64,000 nt of DNA from Hyphomicrobium sp. (GCA_030148425.1 JASBTM010000008.1:372001-436000), one strand, 5' to 3'; counted from the first letter of the stretch, positions 1-9,659 are shown. Program-made: numbers and translations. The notes: generated by a model from the letters alone, not told the origin.

Positions 1-107
1 ACAAGCCCGGTGTGGCGCCCATGGGCACGCGTCCACAAATCGACCACCGCTGCCGTCTCGCCATGCGGCCTTACCGAAAGAACGATGCCTTCATCCGTCC
101 ACTGCAT
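1..107 (-). CDS. recO: DNA repair protein RecO, N-terminal part (runs off the window)
   Basis: Only the first 35 codons are inside the window. They read [17 protein letters not shown] followed by a short hydrophobic stretch, the typical start of the RecO OB-fold domain. RecO works with RecF and RecR to load RecA at gaps in single-stranded DNA. It begins 20 bp after the era stop on the same strand, the usual era-recO order in alphaproteobacteria, so it is probably the last visible gene of the rnc-era-recO operon. Confidence 0.85.
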   Translation of the reverse strand, partial: MQWTDEGIVLSVRPHGETAAVVDLWTRAHGRHTGL

Positions 108-127
108 GCGGCTTCATATCAGGCGAC

Positions 128-1066
128 TCAGGATTTGGGAAAAGGCAGTCCCATTTCCCGATACCGCTCAGGGTCGCTTTCCCAGTTTTCGCGCACTTTG
201 ACGAACAGAAAGAGATGAACGCGATGGCCGGCCATCTCCTCGATGGCATGCCGCGCGCTGCTCGAAATCTTCTTGATCGTCTCGCCGCCCTTGCCGAGGA
301 CGATTTTCTTCTGCCCGTCCCGCTCGACGTAGATCGTCTGCTCGACGCGCGCCGAGCCATCCTTCAGGGTTTTCCAATCCGTCGTTTCAACGGTCGTCGT
401 GTAGGGGAGTTCCTGGTGCAGAAAGCGATAAACGCTCTCTCGCGTCATCTCTGCCGCCTGCGTCCGCATCGGCACATCGGTGACGTCGTCTTCTGAATAG
501 TGCCACGGACCTACGGGCACGAGATTGGCAAGATAAGTCCGCAGATCCTGGATGCCCTTTCCTTCGAGAGCCGAGATCATGAAAATGCGGTCGGGCTTAA
601 GCTGCTCATCCAGCGATTTCGCGAGTTCCAGAAGCTTCGGCTTGTCCTCGACGCGGTCGATCTTGTTCAGAACCACAATCTTGGGCATGCGCACCGACTT
701 CAGACGCTCGACGATGCCTTCGACATCCTCTCCGAGGTGCGCGGCCGCGTCGAGAACGAACACCACGGCATCGGCGTCCTCAAGGCCGCCCCACGCAGCA
801 TCGACCATCGCCCTATCGAGGCGTCGCTTTGGATTGAAGATGCCCGCCGTATCGATGAAGACAATCTGGCTGGCACCCTCCATCGCGATACCTCTGATCG
901 GTGCTCGCGTGGTCTGAACCTTGTGCGAGACGATCGCAACCTTCGCGCCCACCAGAGCGTTGACAAGCGTCGACTTGCCGGCGTTCGTCGGTCCGATAAC
1001 GGCGACGAACCCACAACGGCGCTCGCCTTCGCTACCCGGCTGAGGGGATTGTTCAGATTCAGACAT
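128..1066 (-). CDS. era: GTPase Era
   Basis: A 312-residue Era GTPase, close to the family's usual 300. It binds the 3' end of 16S rRNA and helps 30S subunit maturation. Visible motifs are the P-loop GPTNAGKS (about residues 25-32), DTAG (about 72-75), NKID (about 134-137), and a C-terminal KH domain with VLGKGGETIKKI. The ATG at 1066 is chosen because it overlaps the end of rnc by 8 bp. A longer reading frame exists upstream, but its extra 53 residues lie inside rnc and do not resemble Era. Confidence 0.95.
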   Translation of the reverse strand: MSESEQSPQPGSEGERRCGFVAVIGPTNAGKSTLVNALVGAKVAIVSHKVQTTRAPIRGIAMEGASQIVFIDTAGIFNPKRRLDRAMVDAAWGGLEDADAVVFVLDAAAHLGEDVEGIVERLKSVRMPKIVVLNKIDRVEDKPKLLELAKSLDEQLKPDRIFMISALEGKGIQDLRTYLANLVPVGPWHYSEDDVTDVPMRTQAAEMTRESVYRFLHQELPYTTTVETTDWKTLKDGSARVEQTIYVERDGQKKIVLGKGGETIKKISSSARHAIEEMAGHRVHLFLFVKVRENWESDPERYREMGLPFPKS

Positions 1067-1766
1067 GGCCCATTCGTGCTCCGACACCTTCACGTGTAAG
1101 AAGCGCGCTTGCGGCCGCCTGTTCGGCGATACGCTTTGAAGCGCCCTCTCCTTGCGCCGGAGCTTTCCCGGCAATAAGAACTTCGGCCGTAAAACGCGGC
1201 GCATGATCGGGGCCATTGCGCGCAACGACCGTGTAGCGCGGCAGCGCTAAGCCCTGCCCCTGCGCCCACTCCTGCAATGCCGATTTCGCGTCGACAGAAA
1301 TTTCCGGCTCCGGCTCGGACTGATCCTGCCAGAGCTTGTTCACGACCGCCCGTGCTTTCTCAAATCCGCCATCGATAAATACTGCACCAAGAAGCGCCTC
1401 GGCCGCATCGGCCAGAATTGTCGTCTTGTTACGGCCGCCGCTGTCGGCCTCGCTGTCGGAAAGGATAAGGTGCGCTCCAAGACCGATATCGCGCGCGACC
1501 TTGGCACACGCTTCCCCGCGGACGAGGCGGTTATATCGGCGAGCAAGCTCACCCTCGTTGGCTTCAGGGTATTGCTTGTTCAGCGCTTCCGCAATCGCGA
1601 GGCCAAGCACGCGATCGCCTATGAATTCGAGGCGCTCGTTATCTGAGCGGGCGACCTTACCGCCACGCACGCTAGCGTGCGTCAACGCCCGCTCGAGAAG
1701 CGCCGAATCCTTGAATTTGTACCCGAGTTTCGTCTCGAGATCTTTGAATTTCCGTGGTCTCAACAT
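1059..1766 (-). CDS. rnc: Ribonuclease III
   Basis: A 235-residue RNase III, the double-strand-specific endonuclease that processes rRNA precursors and structured mRNAs. The signature NERLEFIGDRVLGL lies at about residues 43-56 and supplies the acidic metal-binding residues. A second cluster ends in DAAEALLGAVFIDGG. The C-terminal third is a dsRNA-binding domain ending near ASKRIAEQAAASALL. It overlaps era by 8 bp and starts 21 bp after lepB, so lepB-rnc-era are probably co-transcribed. Confidence 0.95.
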   Translation of the reverse strand: MLRPRKFKDLETKLGYKFKDSALLERALTHASVRGGKVARSDNERLEFIGDRVLGLAIAEALNKQYPEANEGELARRYNRLVRGEACAKVARDIGLGAHLILSDSEADSGGRNKTTILADAAEALLGAVFIDGGFEKARAVVNKLWQDQSEPEPEISVDAKSALQEWAQGQGLALPRYTVVARNGPDHAPRFTAEVLIAGKAPAQGEGASKRIAEQAAASALLTREGVGARMGHV

Positions 1767-1787
1767 GGCGCAAATGCCGCTTTGCGG

Positions 1788-2546
1788 TCACCGCACCAGA
1801 GTGAAGAACCTGTTCCAGCGAATGTCAAATGGCCACGTCCACGGCGCCCACCAGCGAAGAGCTTCCGGCCCATCCACCTTCGCCGAGAAGAAGATGATCT
1901 CCGCCCGCCCGATGAAATTCTCATATGGAACGAACCCGACCGCGCTCCGGACACGACTGTCCGTCGAGTTGTCGCGGTTATCCCCCATCATAAAATAATG
2001 CCCAGGAGGAACTTTGTAGACCCCCGTATTGTCATACGGACCGTCTGGATCGCTATCCAAGACTTTGTACTTCACGCCGTTGGGAAGCGTCTCCTCGAAG
2101 ACCGGGATCGTCCGCTCGCGCCCATCTTCCCATGTCGTGAAATCGCCGGCCGCTTCCTTCGGAACGCCCTGGCCGTTGATGAACAACTGGCCGTTCTTCA
2201 TCTGAATTTCGTCGCCCGGAAGGCCGATCACGCGCTTGATATAGTCGGTGGAATTGTCGCGCGGCAGCTTGAAGACCGCAACGTCACCACGCTTCGGCTC
2301 AGAACCGAAAATTCGCCCTGAGAATACATCCGGGCTGAACGGAAACGAGAAGCGGCTATAACCGTAGGACAGCTTCGAAACGAACAGGTAGTCGCCGATA
2401 AGTAGCGTTTCCTTCATCGATCCCGAAGGGATGTTGAAAGGCTGATAGAAGAAAACACGAACGAACATCGCGATTGCGAGAGCTTCGACGACGATGATGA
2501 GGGTCTCCGACCAGCTCGATCTCGACGTCTTGGTACCAACGCTCAT
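1788..2546 (-). CDS. lepB: Signal peptidase I
   Basis: A 252-residue inner-membrane leader peptidase that removes signal peptides from exported proteins. One membrane segment lies at about residues 15-35. The catalytic serine is in PSGSMKETL (about residue 43) and the general-base lysine in DYIKRVIGLPGD (about 104). The box GDNRDNSTDSR is also present. The 166 bp between it and acpS hold no gene and could carry a promoter for lepB-rnc-era-recO. Confidence 0.95.
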   Translation of the reverse strand: MSVGTKTSRSSWSETLIIVVEALAIAMFVRVFFYQPFNIPSGSMKETLLIGDYLFVSKLSYGYSRFSFPFSPDVFSGRIFGSEPKRGDVAVFKLPRDNSTDYIKRVIGLPGDEIQMKNGQLFINGQGVPKEAAGDFTTWEDGRERTIPVFEETLPNGVKYKVLDSDPDGPYDNTGVYKVPPGHYFMMGDNRDNSTDSRVRSAVGFVPYENFIGRAEIIFFSAKVDGPEALRWWAPWTWPFDIRWNRFFTLVR

Positions 2547-2712
2547 TCAGGGGCTCCCTTTGCGCCGCCGAGCGGCATTGGCCGGGGCTCGCTTCATGTT
2601 TCGGTCCGCTATAGCGAGTTTAACCAGAGCCCGCAACGACGGGCATGAATCTGACTAAAAGGTAAGGAAAACAGCGACTCGATGGCAGAATAGGACGGAT
2701 ACGGAGGAAGTG

Positions 2713-3129
2713 TTAATCCGGGCCGCCCAGAGCCTCAGGCTCCGCCGAAATGATGACAATCGCCTGCGCCATCGGATATTCGTCCGTCAAAGTGACGTCG
2801 ATGCGCGCTTTGTAGCCCTTCGGCACCAACTGGGCGAGCCGCCGCTCCGCGCCCCCCGTCAAAGCCAGCGTCGGCCTCCCCGAGGGCGCGTTGACCACAC
2901 CGATAGACTTGAGATGGACGCCGAAACGGAACCCCGTGCCCAGCGCTTTCGACGCGGCTTCCTTGGCGGCAAAGCGCTTCGCAAATGTCCGCTCGGGATA
3001 GGCGCGAGAATATGCCTTGCGCCGCTCCTCCGGCGTGAAGACCCGCTCCAGGAAGCGATCGCCAAACCGCGCCATCGTCTTCTCGATCCGCCGGATATCG
3101 CAAAGATCGTTACCGATGCCGATGATCAT
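2713..3129 (-). CDS. acpS: Holo-[acyl-carrier-protein] synthase
   Basis: A 138-residue AcpS that transfers 4'-phosphopantetheine from coenzyme A to acyl carrier protein. The N-terminal motif [13 protein letters not shown] carries the metal-binding aspartate, and [13 protein letters not shown] is the second signature. The ATG at 3129 is chosen because the family's conserved start MIIGIG begins there. The reading frame continues upstream only through pdxJ. It lies 2 bp after the pdxJ stop, so the two are probably translationally linked. Confidence 0.95.
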   Translation of the reverse strand: MIIGIGNDLCDIRRIEKTMARFGDRFLERVFTPEERRKAYSRAYPERTFAKRFAAKEAASKALGTGFRFGVHLKSIGVVNAPSGRPTLALTGGAERRLAQLVPKGYKARIDVTLTDEYPMAQAIVIISAEPEALGGPD

Positions 3130-3131
3130 TT

Positions 3132-3902
3132 CTAGCGCTGCGCCGGTGTCTGATGGGCTTCGCGGCCTTCGTCCATCAGCACTCTCATTCTTCGGACGGC
3201 CATCGAAAGGCCGCCGAAGATGGCTTCCCCGATCAGGAAATGTCCGATGTTGAGTTCGACGATTTCCGGGATGGCCGCGATGGGCTTCACCGTGTTGTAG
3301 GTCAGTCCGTGTCCGGCATGAACCTCCAAACCCGCGGTCGCCGCGGCGGTGGCGGCTTTCTTGTGTCGCACCAATTCGCGCGCGACACCTGCCGCATCGT
3401 GCTCGAGGGCGAGATTGCAATAGCGGCCCGTGTGAAGCTCGACGATATCGGCGCCGACGTTTGCAGCCGCCTCGATCGTCTTCAAGTCGGGTTCGATGAA
3501 GAGCGATACGCGAATACCGGCATCCTTAAGCTTCGCGACGTAGGGCTTCAGCGTCTTCGCGGCGCCGATGACGTCAAGTCCACCTTCGGTCGTCCGCTCC
3601 TGCCGCCGCTCAGGAACGAGACAACAGGCATTCGGCGCATGTTTCAGCGCGATCTGCTGCATTTCCTTCGTTGCCGCCATCTCGAGGTTGAGGGGCCGCG
3701 TCAATTCATTCTTCAATCGCGTGATGTCTGCATCCGAGATATGGCGACGATCTTCTCGCAGATGCGCGGTAATTCCGTCGGCGCCGCCTTCAATTGCGAG
3801 ATGCGCCGCCCGCAGCGGATCGGGGTGCAGACCGCCGCGCGCGTTCCGAAGCGTCGCAACGTGATCGATGTTGACGCCCAGCCGCAGCGCGCGCACGGGC
3901 AT
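3132..3902 (-). CDS. pdxJ: Pyridoxine 5'-phosphate synthase
   Basis: PdxJ condenses 1-deoxyxylulose 5-phosphate with 3-amino-2-oxopropyl phosphate in the last ring-forming step of the DXP-dependent vitamin B6 pathway. The N-terminal signature [17 protein letters not shown] is clear, as is ELHTGRYCN later on. The ATG at 3902 gives 256 residues, close to family length. In-frame GTG codons at 3941 and 3947 would add 13 or 15 residues and cannot be excluded. The longer open frame to 4037 would overlap the DUF2062 gene and is unlikely. Confidence 0.93.
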   Translation of the reverse strand: MPVRALRLGVNIDHVATLRNARGGLHPDPLRAAHLAIEGGADGITAHLREDRRHISDADITRLKNELTRPLNLEMAATKEMQQIALKHAPNACCLVPERRQERTTEGGLDVIGAAKTLKPYVAKLKDAGIRVSLFIEPDLKTIEAAANVGADIVELHTGRYCNLALEHDAAGVARELVRHKKAATAAATAGLEVHAGHGLTYNTVKPIAAIPEIVELNIGHFLIGEAIFGGLSMAVRRMRVLMDEGREAHQTPAQR

Positions 3903-3996
3903 GACGGCAGGGAGATCGGCGGAAGAAGGCTTACGTGTCACGGCCACGATGGTGCCACCGTTGATGCGAGGGAAGGCAAATTGCCAAACGAAAGGG

Positions 3997-4599
3997 TCAG
4001 TTGGCGTTCCGGTGCCGTTGAAACACGCGGACCGCACGCCGCGTAGGATAATAGCTGAAGACCGCCGCTATCAAGCCGACGAGAAGGCCACCGACGATCA
4101 TCGGCTCTACGATGGGAAAAAGATTATTTACGGCCATATCGAGCTTCTCGGGAGATGGCGCACTGATCGTATCGCCGAGAACGTTAGCGGTCTCGCTCAA
4201 GTGGTCCGTCGCATAGGTCGGATCGAGCCCCAGAAGCAGCGCGCCGAAAACATAAGAAGCGCTCCAGATCGCCGGCCAGCTCAACGGATTGCCGACGAGG
4301 GTTCCAAGGAGCGCCGCCGGCATGCTGACTCTGAGAAGATAGGCGAGCGCACACGCCGTGATGGTCTGAATTCCCAGGAAAGGCGTGCAAGCGGTAAAGA
4401 CGCCGATAGCGAACCCCAGCGCAACCTCATGCGGGGTCGCCCGAAGTTGAAGCAATCGTCGCCAGAAATAACGCAGACGCGAATGAAGCCTGACCGCATC
4501 GAACGGCCAGCGGCTCACCCAAGCCTGAGCTGATTGCCTGTCATCCAAACGAACTGATCCTATGGCCACCAAGCACCCAAATCGGTGCAGCCGGCGCAC
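3997..4599 (-). CDS. DUF2062 membrane protein
   Basis: A 200-residue protein of the DUF2062 family, whose function is unknown. The motif [20 protein letters not shown] and the following GNPLSWP are typical of the family. Three to four membrane segments are visible. It starts 6 bp after the rsh stop and precedes pdxJ, so it belongs to the same transcription unit. The first 25 or so residues look atypical, and an in-frame GTG at 4518 is a plausible shorter start. Confidence 0.8.
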   Translation of the reverse strand: MRRLHRFGCLVAIGSVRLDDRQSAQAWVSRWPFDAVRLHSRLRYFWRRLLQLRATPHEVALGFAIGVFTACTPFLGIQTITACALAYLLRVSMPAALLGTLVGNPLSWPAIWSASYVFGALLLGLDPTYATDHLSETANVLGDTISAPSPEKLDMAVNNLFPIVEPMIVGGLLVGLIAAVFSYYPTRRAVRVFQRHRNAN

Positions 4600-4605
4600 C
4601 TTATC

Positions 4606-6828
4606 TTACTCGAAAAGACGTTCCACCTTTGCGACAGACGACTTCGCTCGAAGTCCCGCAATGATGTGGTTCAAATGCACCAAATCGAACACTTCGAGCT
4701 CAATGTGCATGACGGTGAAGTCTGCAGCACGGCGCGCCATTTTGATATTGTCGATATTGCCGCCTGTCTCGCCGATAACCTTAGCGATTTCGGCCAACGA
4801 CCCCGGCGCGTTGACCGCCGTTGCTGTGATTCGGGCCGGAAATCTCTGGGGCCGCTCGGGATCGACGTCCCAGGTTACATCGATCCAGTGCTCTTCTTCG
4901 TACTCCTTCAGCCGCGGCGAATGGATCTGGAAGACGCGAATTCCTTCGCCGGGCGCCATCACCCCGACGATTCGATCGCCTGGCACTGCGCCGCCCGGCT
5001 CGAATGCAACAGGCAGATCCTGGCTCGGCCCGCCGATAGAGACAGCCGTCATGCTGTCGATCTCCGACGTGCGGAACTTGAGACTCTTGACCTTATCGAT
5101 GTTGAACCAGCCGTCCTGCTCGCGCGCACGGCCGAAATGCCTCGTAGGCTTATAAGCGTCAGCCAGCGACTGCCCCTGGGGCAAGATCGCTCCGAGCACA
5201 TCTTGAAGCTGGACATCGTTGCGGCCGACCGCGGACAGAAGTTCGTCCGCTGTTTTAAATCCGATCTTCGGCGCCGCCGCTTTGACCTTTTCTTCCGAAT
5301 AGTCGACTTCGATACCAGCCAGCGTCGAATGAATGAGTTGCCGTCCGAGTTCGATGAAGCGCTTACGCTCGGCCTCACGCGCGGCTCTGCGGATCGCTGC
5401 CCTTGCACGGCCCGTGACGGCGAACGCCTCCCATGCGGCGGGACGGATATGCCCCTTCGACGTTTCGATCACGACTTCGTCGCCGTTGCGCAAATGCGTA
5501 TCGATCGGGACATGACGGCCGTTGATATAAGCAGCGACGGCCTCGTTGCCGATATCGGTATGAACGGCATAGGCGAAATCGAGAGGCGTGGCTCCTCTCG
5601 GTAACGCGATGAGACGCCCCTTCGGCGTGAAGCAGAACACCTGATCGTGGAACAACTCGAGCTTCGTGTGCTCCAGGAATTCTTCCGGATTTGCCGCTTC
5701 GAGCAGGGATGAGATCATGACCCGGAGGCGGCCATAGGGGCTGTCATCGCCCTCTTCGTCCGCCATGATTTCGTGACCATTGACGAGGCCGCGCTGCTTA
5801 TCCTTATAGAGAGCGTGCGCGGCGACGCCATATTCCGCGATATGATGCATCTCGCGCGTGCGGATTTGCAGCTCGACGCGCTGATGTCTCGGCCCGTACA
5901 CCGTCGTATGAATCGACTGGTAATTGTTCCGCTTCGGCGCCGAAATATAATCCTTGAAGCGGCCGGGGACGGTGCCCCAGGTGGTATGCACGATGCCGAG
6001 CACGCGATAGCAATCTTCGATCGTGTCCACGGTCACGCGAAACGCGTAGATGTCGGACAGCTGCTCGAGGCTGATTTGCTTGTGTTCCATCTTGCTCCAG
6101 ATCGCGAAGGGCTTCTTTTCGCGTCCTGAAGTTTCAGCCTTGATGCCGGAATCCGCGCATTTTCGCGCGATAGCCTGGCGAATTTCCTCAACGAGCCCGC
6201 CGTTGCGTTCGCGTAAATCTACCAGCTTTTCCGTGAGCGCCTCGTAGGCCTCCGGATGCAGCCAGCGAAACGAATGATCTTCAAGCTCTTCGCGCAGCGC
6301 CTGCATGCCCATCATGCCGGCGAGAGGCGCGTAGATATCGCGTGTTTCCTCCGAATTTCTTCGCCGGCTCTCAGGCTTCATGTGCTCGAGCGTGCGCATG
6401 TTGTGCAGACGGTCCGCGAGCTTCACGAGCAGCACGCGGATATCGCTCGAAATAGCGATCAAAAGCTTGCGGAAGTTTTCGGCTTGCTCGGCCTTCTTGG
6501 AGACGAGGTCGAGGCGGTTGATCTTCGTTAGACCGTCTACGAGGCCGCCGATCTCCGGCCCGAACATCTGGTCGATCTCCGCGCGTGTCGCATCGGTATC
6601 CTCGATCACATCGTGCAGCAACGCGGTCGCGATCGTCGCGTCGTCAAGCTTGAGATCGGTGAGGATGGCGGCGACTTCGAGCGGGTGCGAAAAATACGGC
6701 GCACCCGACGCACGCTTTTGGTTGCCGTGCGCCTTCATCGCATAAACGTAGGCGCGATTGAGAAGCGCCTCGTCTGCATTCGGATCGTATTTCAGAACCC
6801 GCTCGACGAGTTCGTACTGCCGCATCAT
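4606..6828 (-). CDS. rsh: Bifunctional (p)ppGpp synthetase/hydrolase, Rsh type
   Basis: A 740-residue RelA/SpoT homologue that makes and degrades the alarmone (p)ppGpp in the stringent response. In order it has an HD hydrolase domain (ALLHDVIEDT), the synthetase domain (GRFKDYISAPKRNNYQSIH), a TGS domain beginning near VFCFTPKGRLIALP, and a C-terminal ACT domain. Intact HD residues indicate that hydrolysis is retained, as in other alphaproteobacterial Rsh enzymes. The start at 6828 is chosen because AGGAG lies 10 nt upstream. A second ATG directly follows. Confidence 0.93.
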   Translation of the reverse strand: MMRQYELVERVLKYDPNADEALLNRAYVYAMKAHGNQKRASGAPYFSHPLEVAAILTDLKLDDATIATALLHDVIEDTDATRAEIDQMFGPEIGGLVDGLTKINRLDLVSKKAEQAENFRKLLIAISSDIRVLLVKLADRLHNMRTLEHMKPESRRRNSEETRDIYAPLAGMMGMQALREELEDHSFRWLHPEAYEALTEKLVDLRERNGGLVEEIRQAIARKCADSGIKAETSGREKKPFAIWSKMEHKQISLEQLSDIYAFRVTVDTIEDCYRVLGIVHTTWGTVPGRFKDYISAPKRNNYQSIHTTVYGPRHQRVELQIRTREMHHIAEYGVAAHALYKDKQRGLVNGHEIMADEEGDDSPYGRLRVMISSLLEAANPEEFLEHTKLELFHDQVFCFTPKGRLIALPRGATPLDFAYAVHTDIGNEAVAAYINGRHVPIDTHLRNGDEVVIETSKGHIRPAAWEAFAVTGRARAAIRRAAREAERKRFIELGRQLIHSTLAGIEVDYSEEKVKAAAPKIGFKTADELLSAVGRNDVQLQDVLGAILPQGQSLADAYKPTRHFGRAREQDGWFNIDKVKSLKFRTSEIDSMTAVSIGGPSQDLPVAFEPGGAVPGDRIVGVMAPGEGIRVFQIHSPRLKEYEEEHWIDVTWDVDPERPQRFPARITATAVNAPGSLAEIAKVIGETGGNIDNIKMARRAADFTVMHIELEVFDLVHLNHIIAGLRAKSSVAKVERLFE

Positions 6829-6931
6829 GTTCCGCCGCACTCCTTCTGGGCGCAAGCGTAACCGAAGACGCACGACGGATTAAAGTGCGACAGTCTTGAT
6901 CCCGATGTCACGAGCGGCGCGAAGGCGCCGA

Positions 6932-7387
6932 TTAGCGCGACGACCGATCGCGCGGATCCCGATCCCGCTCGCGGGGACCGGAGCCCGAGCCGATGTTGGC
7001 CGAAGGCTCCAACGGGGTCATACTTTCCAAGCCGCGAAGAAGCTGCTCTTCCGTCATGACATCAACTTGCGTATCCGACGAAAGATCGTCGCGACCAAGC
7101 ATCGGCGCCCGGCGCTCAGGCGGCAGCAACGGTGCGGCAACGGCTTCCGGCTCATCGACTTCCGTGTTCTTCTGGATCGATGAAATCAACGTCTCGCGCA
7201 TGTCGTCGGGAGACAGCGTCCGCTCCGCGATCTCGCGCAGGGCGACGACTGGGTTCTTGTCGTTGTCCGGGGCAATGGTGATCGCGCTACCATTCGTGAT
7301 CGCACGCGCCCGGTGAGCGGCGAGCAGCACAAGCTCAAACCGGTTAGGAATTTTGTCGACGCAATCTTCGACGGTAACGCGAGCCAT
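6932..7387 (-). CDS. rpoZ: RNA polymerase omega subunit
   Basis: A 151-residue omega subunit that helps assemble and stabilise RNA polymerase and contributes to ppGpp response. The conserved core [20 protein letters not shown] and the AAHRARAI segment are present. After about residue 70 it has a long charged tail ending in an Arg/Asp-rich stretch, common in alphaproteobacterial omega proteins. It lies directly upstream of rsh on the same strand, separated by 103 bp. Confidence 0.93.
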   Translation of the reverse strand: MARVTVEDCVDKIPNRFELVLLAAHRARAITNGSAITIAPDNDKNPVVALREIAERTLSPDDMRETLISSIQKNTEVDEPEAVAAPLLPPERRAPMLGRDDLSSDTQVDVMTEEQLLRGLESMTPLEPSANIGSGSGPRERDRDPRDRSSR

Positions 7388-7780
7388 GGGTTAAACCTTC
7401 CCTTGGAGAAATCCGAGCGCTCTATTGAGTGCAGTGAGGGCGCAAGCAATCGACCGAGACAGCTTCTCAGCGCCACGCTGGTGCCTCTGTGCCACGTCCG
7501 TGCGAATTAAGCAAGCGCGGCCCACCCCGGGCTGACCGGAAAGTAGCGCTATCAAAAGGAAAACACGCGCCCTATGTTGTTGATCAGACTTTTTGTCACA
7601 ATTGTTGACTACGGATCACGTCTGATAACTCTTGCATAGACAGTGTTCTACGCTGTAGATATGCGTAGACTGCCGAATAACTGTAAGCCCTTGTAGCCTA
7701 TTGTAGAAGTGGTTTTCTCAAAACCCTCCCCAGTTTTATTTCTGGACGTTGTTCACTGAGAAATCTACCAGGAAACGCCA
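7388..7780. other. Intergenic region with clustered short repeats
   Basis: No gene is seen in these 393 bp between rpoZ (minus) and the NYN gene (plus), so it must hold both promoters. The part nearest the NYN gene is unusually AT-rich. It contains a 7-bp inverted repeat (7647-7669), four (C/T)TGTA(A/G) units at 7653, 7681, 7691 and 7701, and a small hairpin GGTTTT-ctc-AAAACC at 7711-7725. Confidence 0.6.
7647..7669. repeat. Inverted repeat TCTACGC-N9-GCGTAGA
   Basis: Perfect 7-bp arms at 7647-7653 and 7663-7669 separated by 9 bp, about 110 bp before the NYN gene start. Its size and position suit a dimeric regulator operator, but no regulator is encoded next to it. Confidence 0.45.
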
Positions 7781-8437
7781 ATGCATTTTTACCCCTCGGA
7801 ACGGATAGCGCTCTTTATCGATGGCGCAAATCTGTATGCCACCGCGAAGTCACTGGGGTTCGACATTGACTACAAACGGCTGCTGGGCCTTTTCCGGCAG
7901 AAGGGCCAGCTCGTTCGCGCTCTTTACTACACCGCGCTCGCCGAAGAGCAGGAGTATTCGTCGATCCGCCCCCTGATTGATTGGCTGGATTACAACGGCT
8001 TCTCGATGGTCACGAAGCCGACGAAAGAATTCACCGATGCGACCGGTCGCCGAAAGGTCAAAGGCAACATGGATATCGAGCTGGCGGTCGACGCCATGCG
8101 CCTGTCCGACAGCCTCGATCACATCGTTATCTTCTCCGGCGACGGAGATTTCCGCAGTCTTGTTGCCGCTCTGCAGCAAAAGGGCAAACGCGTCAGCGTG
8201 GTTTCGACGCTCCAAACTCAGCCGCCGATGGTCGCCGATGAGCTTCGCCGACAAGCGGATCAGTTTGTCGATCTTGCCGACCTCGAAGATCAGGTGGGCC
8301 GCTCGCAAAACGGCAATGGCGGTTCCAGCGGCGGACGCACTCCGCGTGAAAGCAGCGGACGCAGCTATTCTGCACGTATGGCGCCACGCGAAGCAGGTTA
8401 TCTCGGCGATGACGATCTCGCTGAGGAAGAAATCTAA
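7781..8437 (+). CDS. NYN domain protein (LabA/DUF88 family), putative nuclease
   Basis: A 218-residue LabA-like protein with a PIN-fold NYN domain over about residues 8-165. Acidic residues match the family's metal site: LFIDGANLY (D14), KGNMDIELAVDAM (D98, D104) and FSGDGDF (D121, D123). Such proteins are predicted metal-dependent ribonucleases. The last 45 residues are Gly/Ser-rich and probably disordered. It is followed 30 bp later by a uracil-DNA glycosylase on the same strand. The cellular substrate is unknown. Confidence 0.85.
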   Translation: MHFYPSERIALFIDGANLYATAKSLGFDIDYKRLLGLFRQKGQLVRALYYTALAEEQEYSSIRPLIDWLDYNGFSMVTKPTKEFTDATGRRKVKGNMDIELAVDAMRLSDSLDHIVIFSGDGDFRSLVAALQQKGKRVSVVSTLQTQPPMVADELRRQADQFVDLADLEDQVGRSQNGNGGSSGGRTPRESSGRSYSARMAPREAGYLGDDDLAEEEI

Positions 8438-8467
8438 CACAGCCAAGATTTCCGAGGGCATTGCCGA

Positions 8468-9127
8468 ATGAGCGCGGCCATTCGCGAGGTCGCGTCTACT
8501 CCGGAAGCGCCGCCGAAGTGCACGCGTTGCCCGCGCCTAGTTGCCTTCCGTACCGAAAACGAGCGCAAAGAACCGCAGTGGTTCAACGGCGCTGTACCGT
8601 CATTCGGAACGGCTAACGGTCGGCTGTTGATCGTGGGCCTCGCTCCTGGCCGCAATGGTGCGAACAGAACGGGACGTCCATTTACCGGCGATTACGCGGG
8701 CGACCTTCTCTATGAAACCCTACTCCGGTACGATTTTGCCAAGGGCGAATATCTCGCGCGCGTCGACGATGGCCTAACGCTCGTCGACTGCATGATCACG
8801 AACGCGGTCCGCTGCGTCCCCCCCGAAAACAAGCCGGAACCGAAGGAAATCGCCAACTGCCGCCCGTTTTTTGAAGCGCGCCTGGCGAGCCTTCCCAAGC
8901 TCAAAATCATCCTCGCTCTCGGCCGCATCGCGCACGACCAGACTCTCGCGACGCTGGAAAAACGGAAAGCACTCTATCCCTTCGCGCACGGTGCGCGTCA
9001 CGAGGTTTCGCCGGGACTCGCTCTCTACGATAGCTTTCACTGCTCGCGCTACAACACCAACACCGGCCGATTAACAACCGCGATGTTCCACGCCGTATTC
9101 GCTGCGATCAGGCGAGAGTTGGCGTAA
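8468..9127 (+). CDS. Uracil-DNA glycosylase, family 5 (UDGb) type with 4Fe-4S cluster
   Basis: A 219-residue glycosylase that removes uracil and possibly other deaminated bases from DNA. Four cysteines (C18, C21, C116, C131) match the iron-sulphur ligands of thermostable-type UDGs. Motif A, GLAPGRNGANRTGRPF, and motif B, SFHCSRYNTNTGRLT, are of the family-5 form. This subfamily uses no Asn or Asp base at the usual motif A position. It follows the NYN gene by 30 bp. Its last 20 bp overlap the 3' end of the convergent peroxiredoxin-like gene. Confidence 0.85.
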   Translation: MSAAIREVASTPEAPPKCTRCPRLVAFRTENERKEPQWFNGAVPSFGTANGRLLIVGLAPGRNGANRTGRPFTGDYAGDLLYETLLRYDFAKGEYLARVDDGLTLVDCMITNAVRCVPPENKPEPKEIANCRPFFEARLASLPKLKIILALGRIAHDQTLATLEKRKALYPFAHGARHEVSPGLALYDSFHCSRYNTNTGRLTTAMFHAVFAAIRRELA

Positions 9128-9659
9128 GCGAGTGCAATAGCGCGCGGGCGTGGTCCGCGGGCGCATCGACCGGGTAGATGACGCGATAAATCACGCCATT
9201 CCGCACGATCATCGTAAGCCGCGATAGATAGGTCGCACCACCCGTCGTAAAGAATGGCAGCTTGAGCGCCTCCGCGAACATGAGCTTTTCATCGCTCAGC
9301 AGCAGATACGGAATTCCAGCGCGACGCGCGAACGCGTGCTGCGCTTCCGGCGATTGGCCACTCAAGCCGAAGACTTCATATCCAAGCAACTCGAAGTCGG
9401 CGTAGGTGTCGCGAAATCCTTCCGCCTCTGGCGTCGATCCATGCGCGCCCGGAATGACATCCCAATCTGGCGGATTGGGTACACCGGGCGTACCCGTCAT
9501 CGGATAGACGAAAACAATCGCCCGTTCCTGATAGCGCGCGAGATTGACGCTCGCGCCCCGCGTCGCCGGCAAAGCGATGTCCGGCAGACGAGTACCAGCG
9601 ATCAAATGTTTAGCTGATCCGTCATCGCCCAGCGTCGGCGAGGGCGCGTTTACTGTCAT
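9108..9659 (-). CDS. Peroxiredoxin-like (AhpC/TSA fold) protein lacking all cysteines
   Basis: A 183-residue thioredoxin-fold protein with the redoxin pattern LPDIALPATRGASVNLARY and VFVYPMTGTPG. In related peroxiredoxins the peroxidatic cysteine sits in a GCTPE-like motif. Here that site reads HGSTPEA, and the protein contains no cysteine at all. It therefore cannot act as a thiol peroxidase by the normal mechanism. It may be a conserved non-catalytic subfamily or use another chemistry. The start codon sits in the centre of a 14-bp palindrome, ACTGTCATGACAGT (9652-9665). Confidence 0.8.
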   Translation of the reverse strand: MTVNAPSPTLGDDGSAKHLIAGTRLPDIALPATRGASVNLARYQERAIVFVYPMTGTPGVPNPPDWDVIPGAHGSTPEAEGFRDTYADFELLGYEVFGLSGQSPEAQHAFARRAGIPYLLLSDEKLMFAEALKLPFFTTGGATYLSRLTMIVRNGVIYRVIYPVDAPADHARALLHSLTPTLA

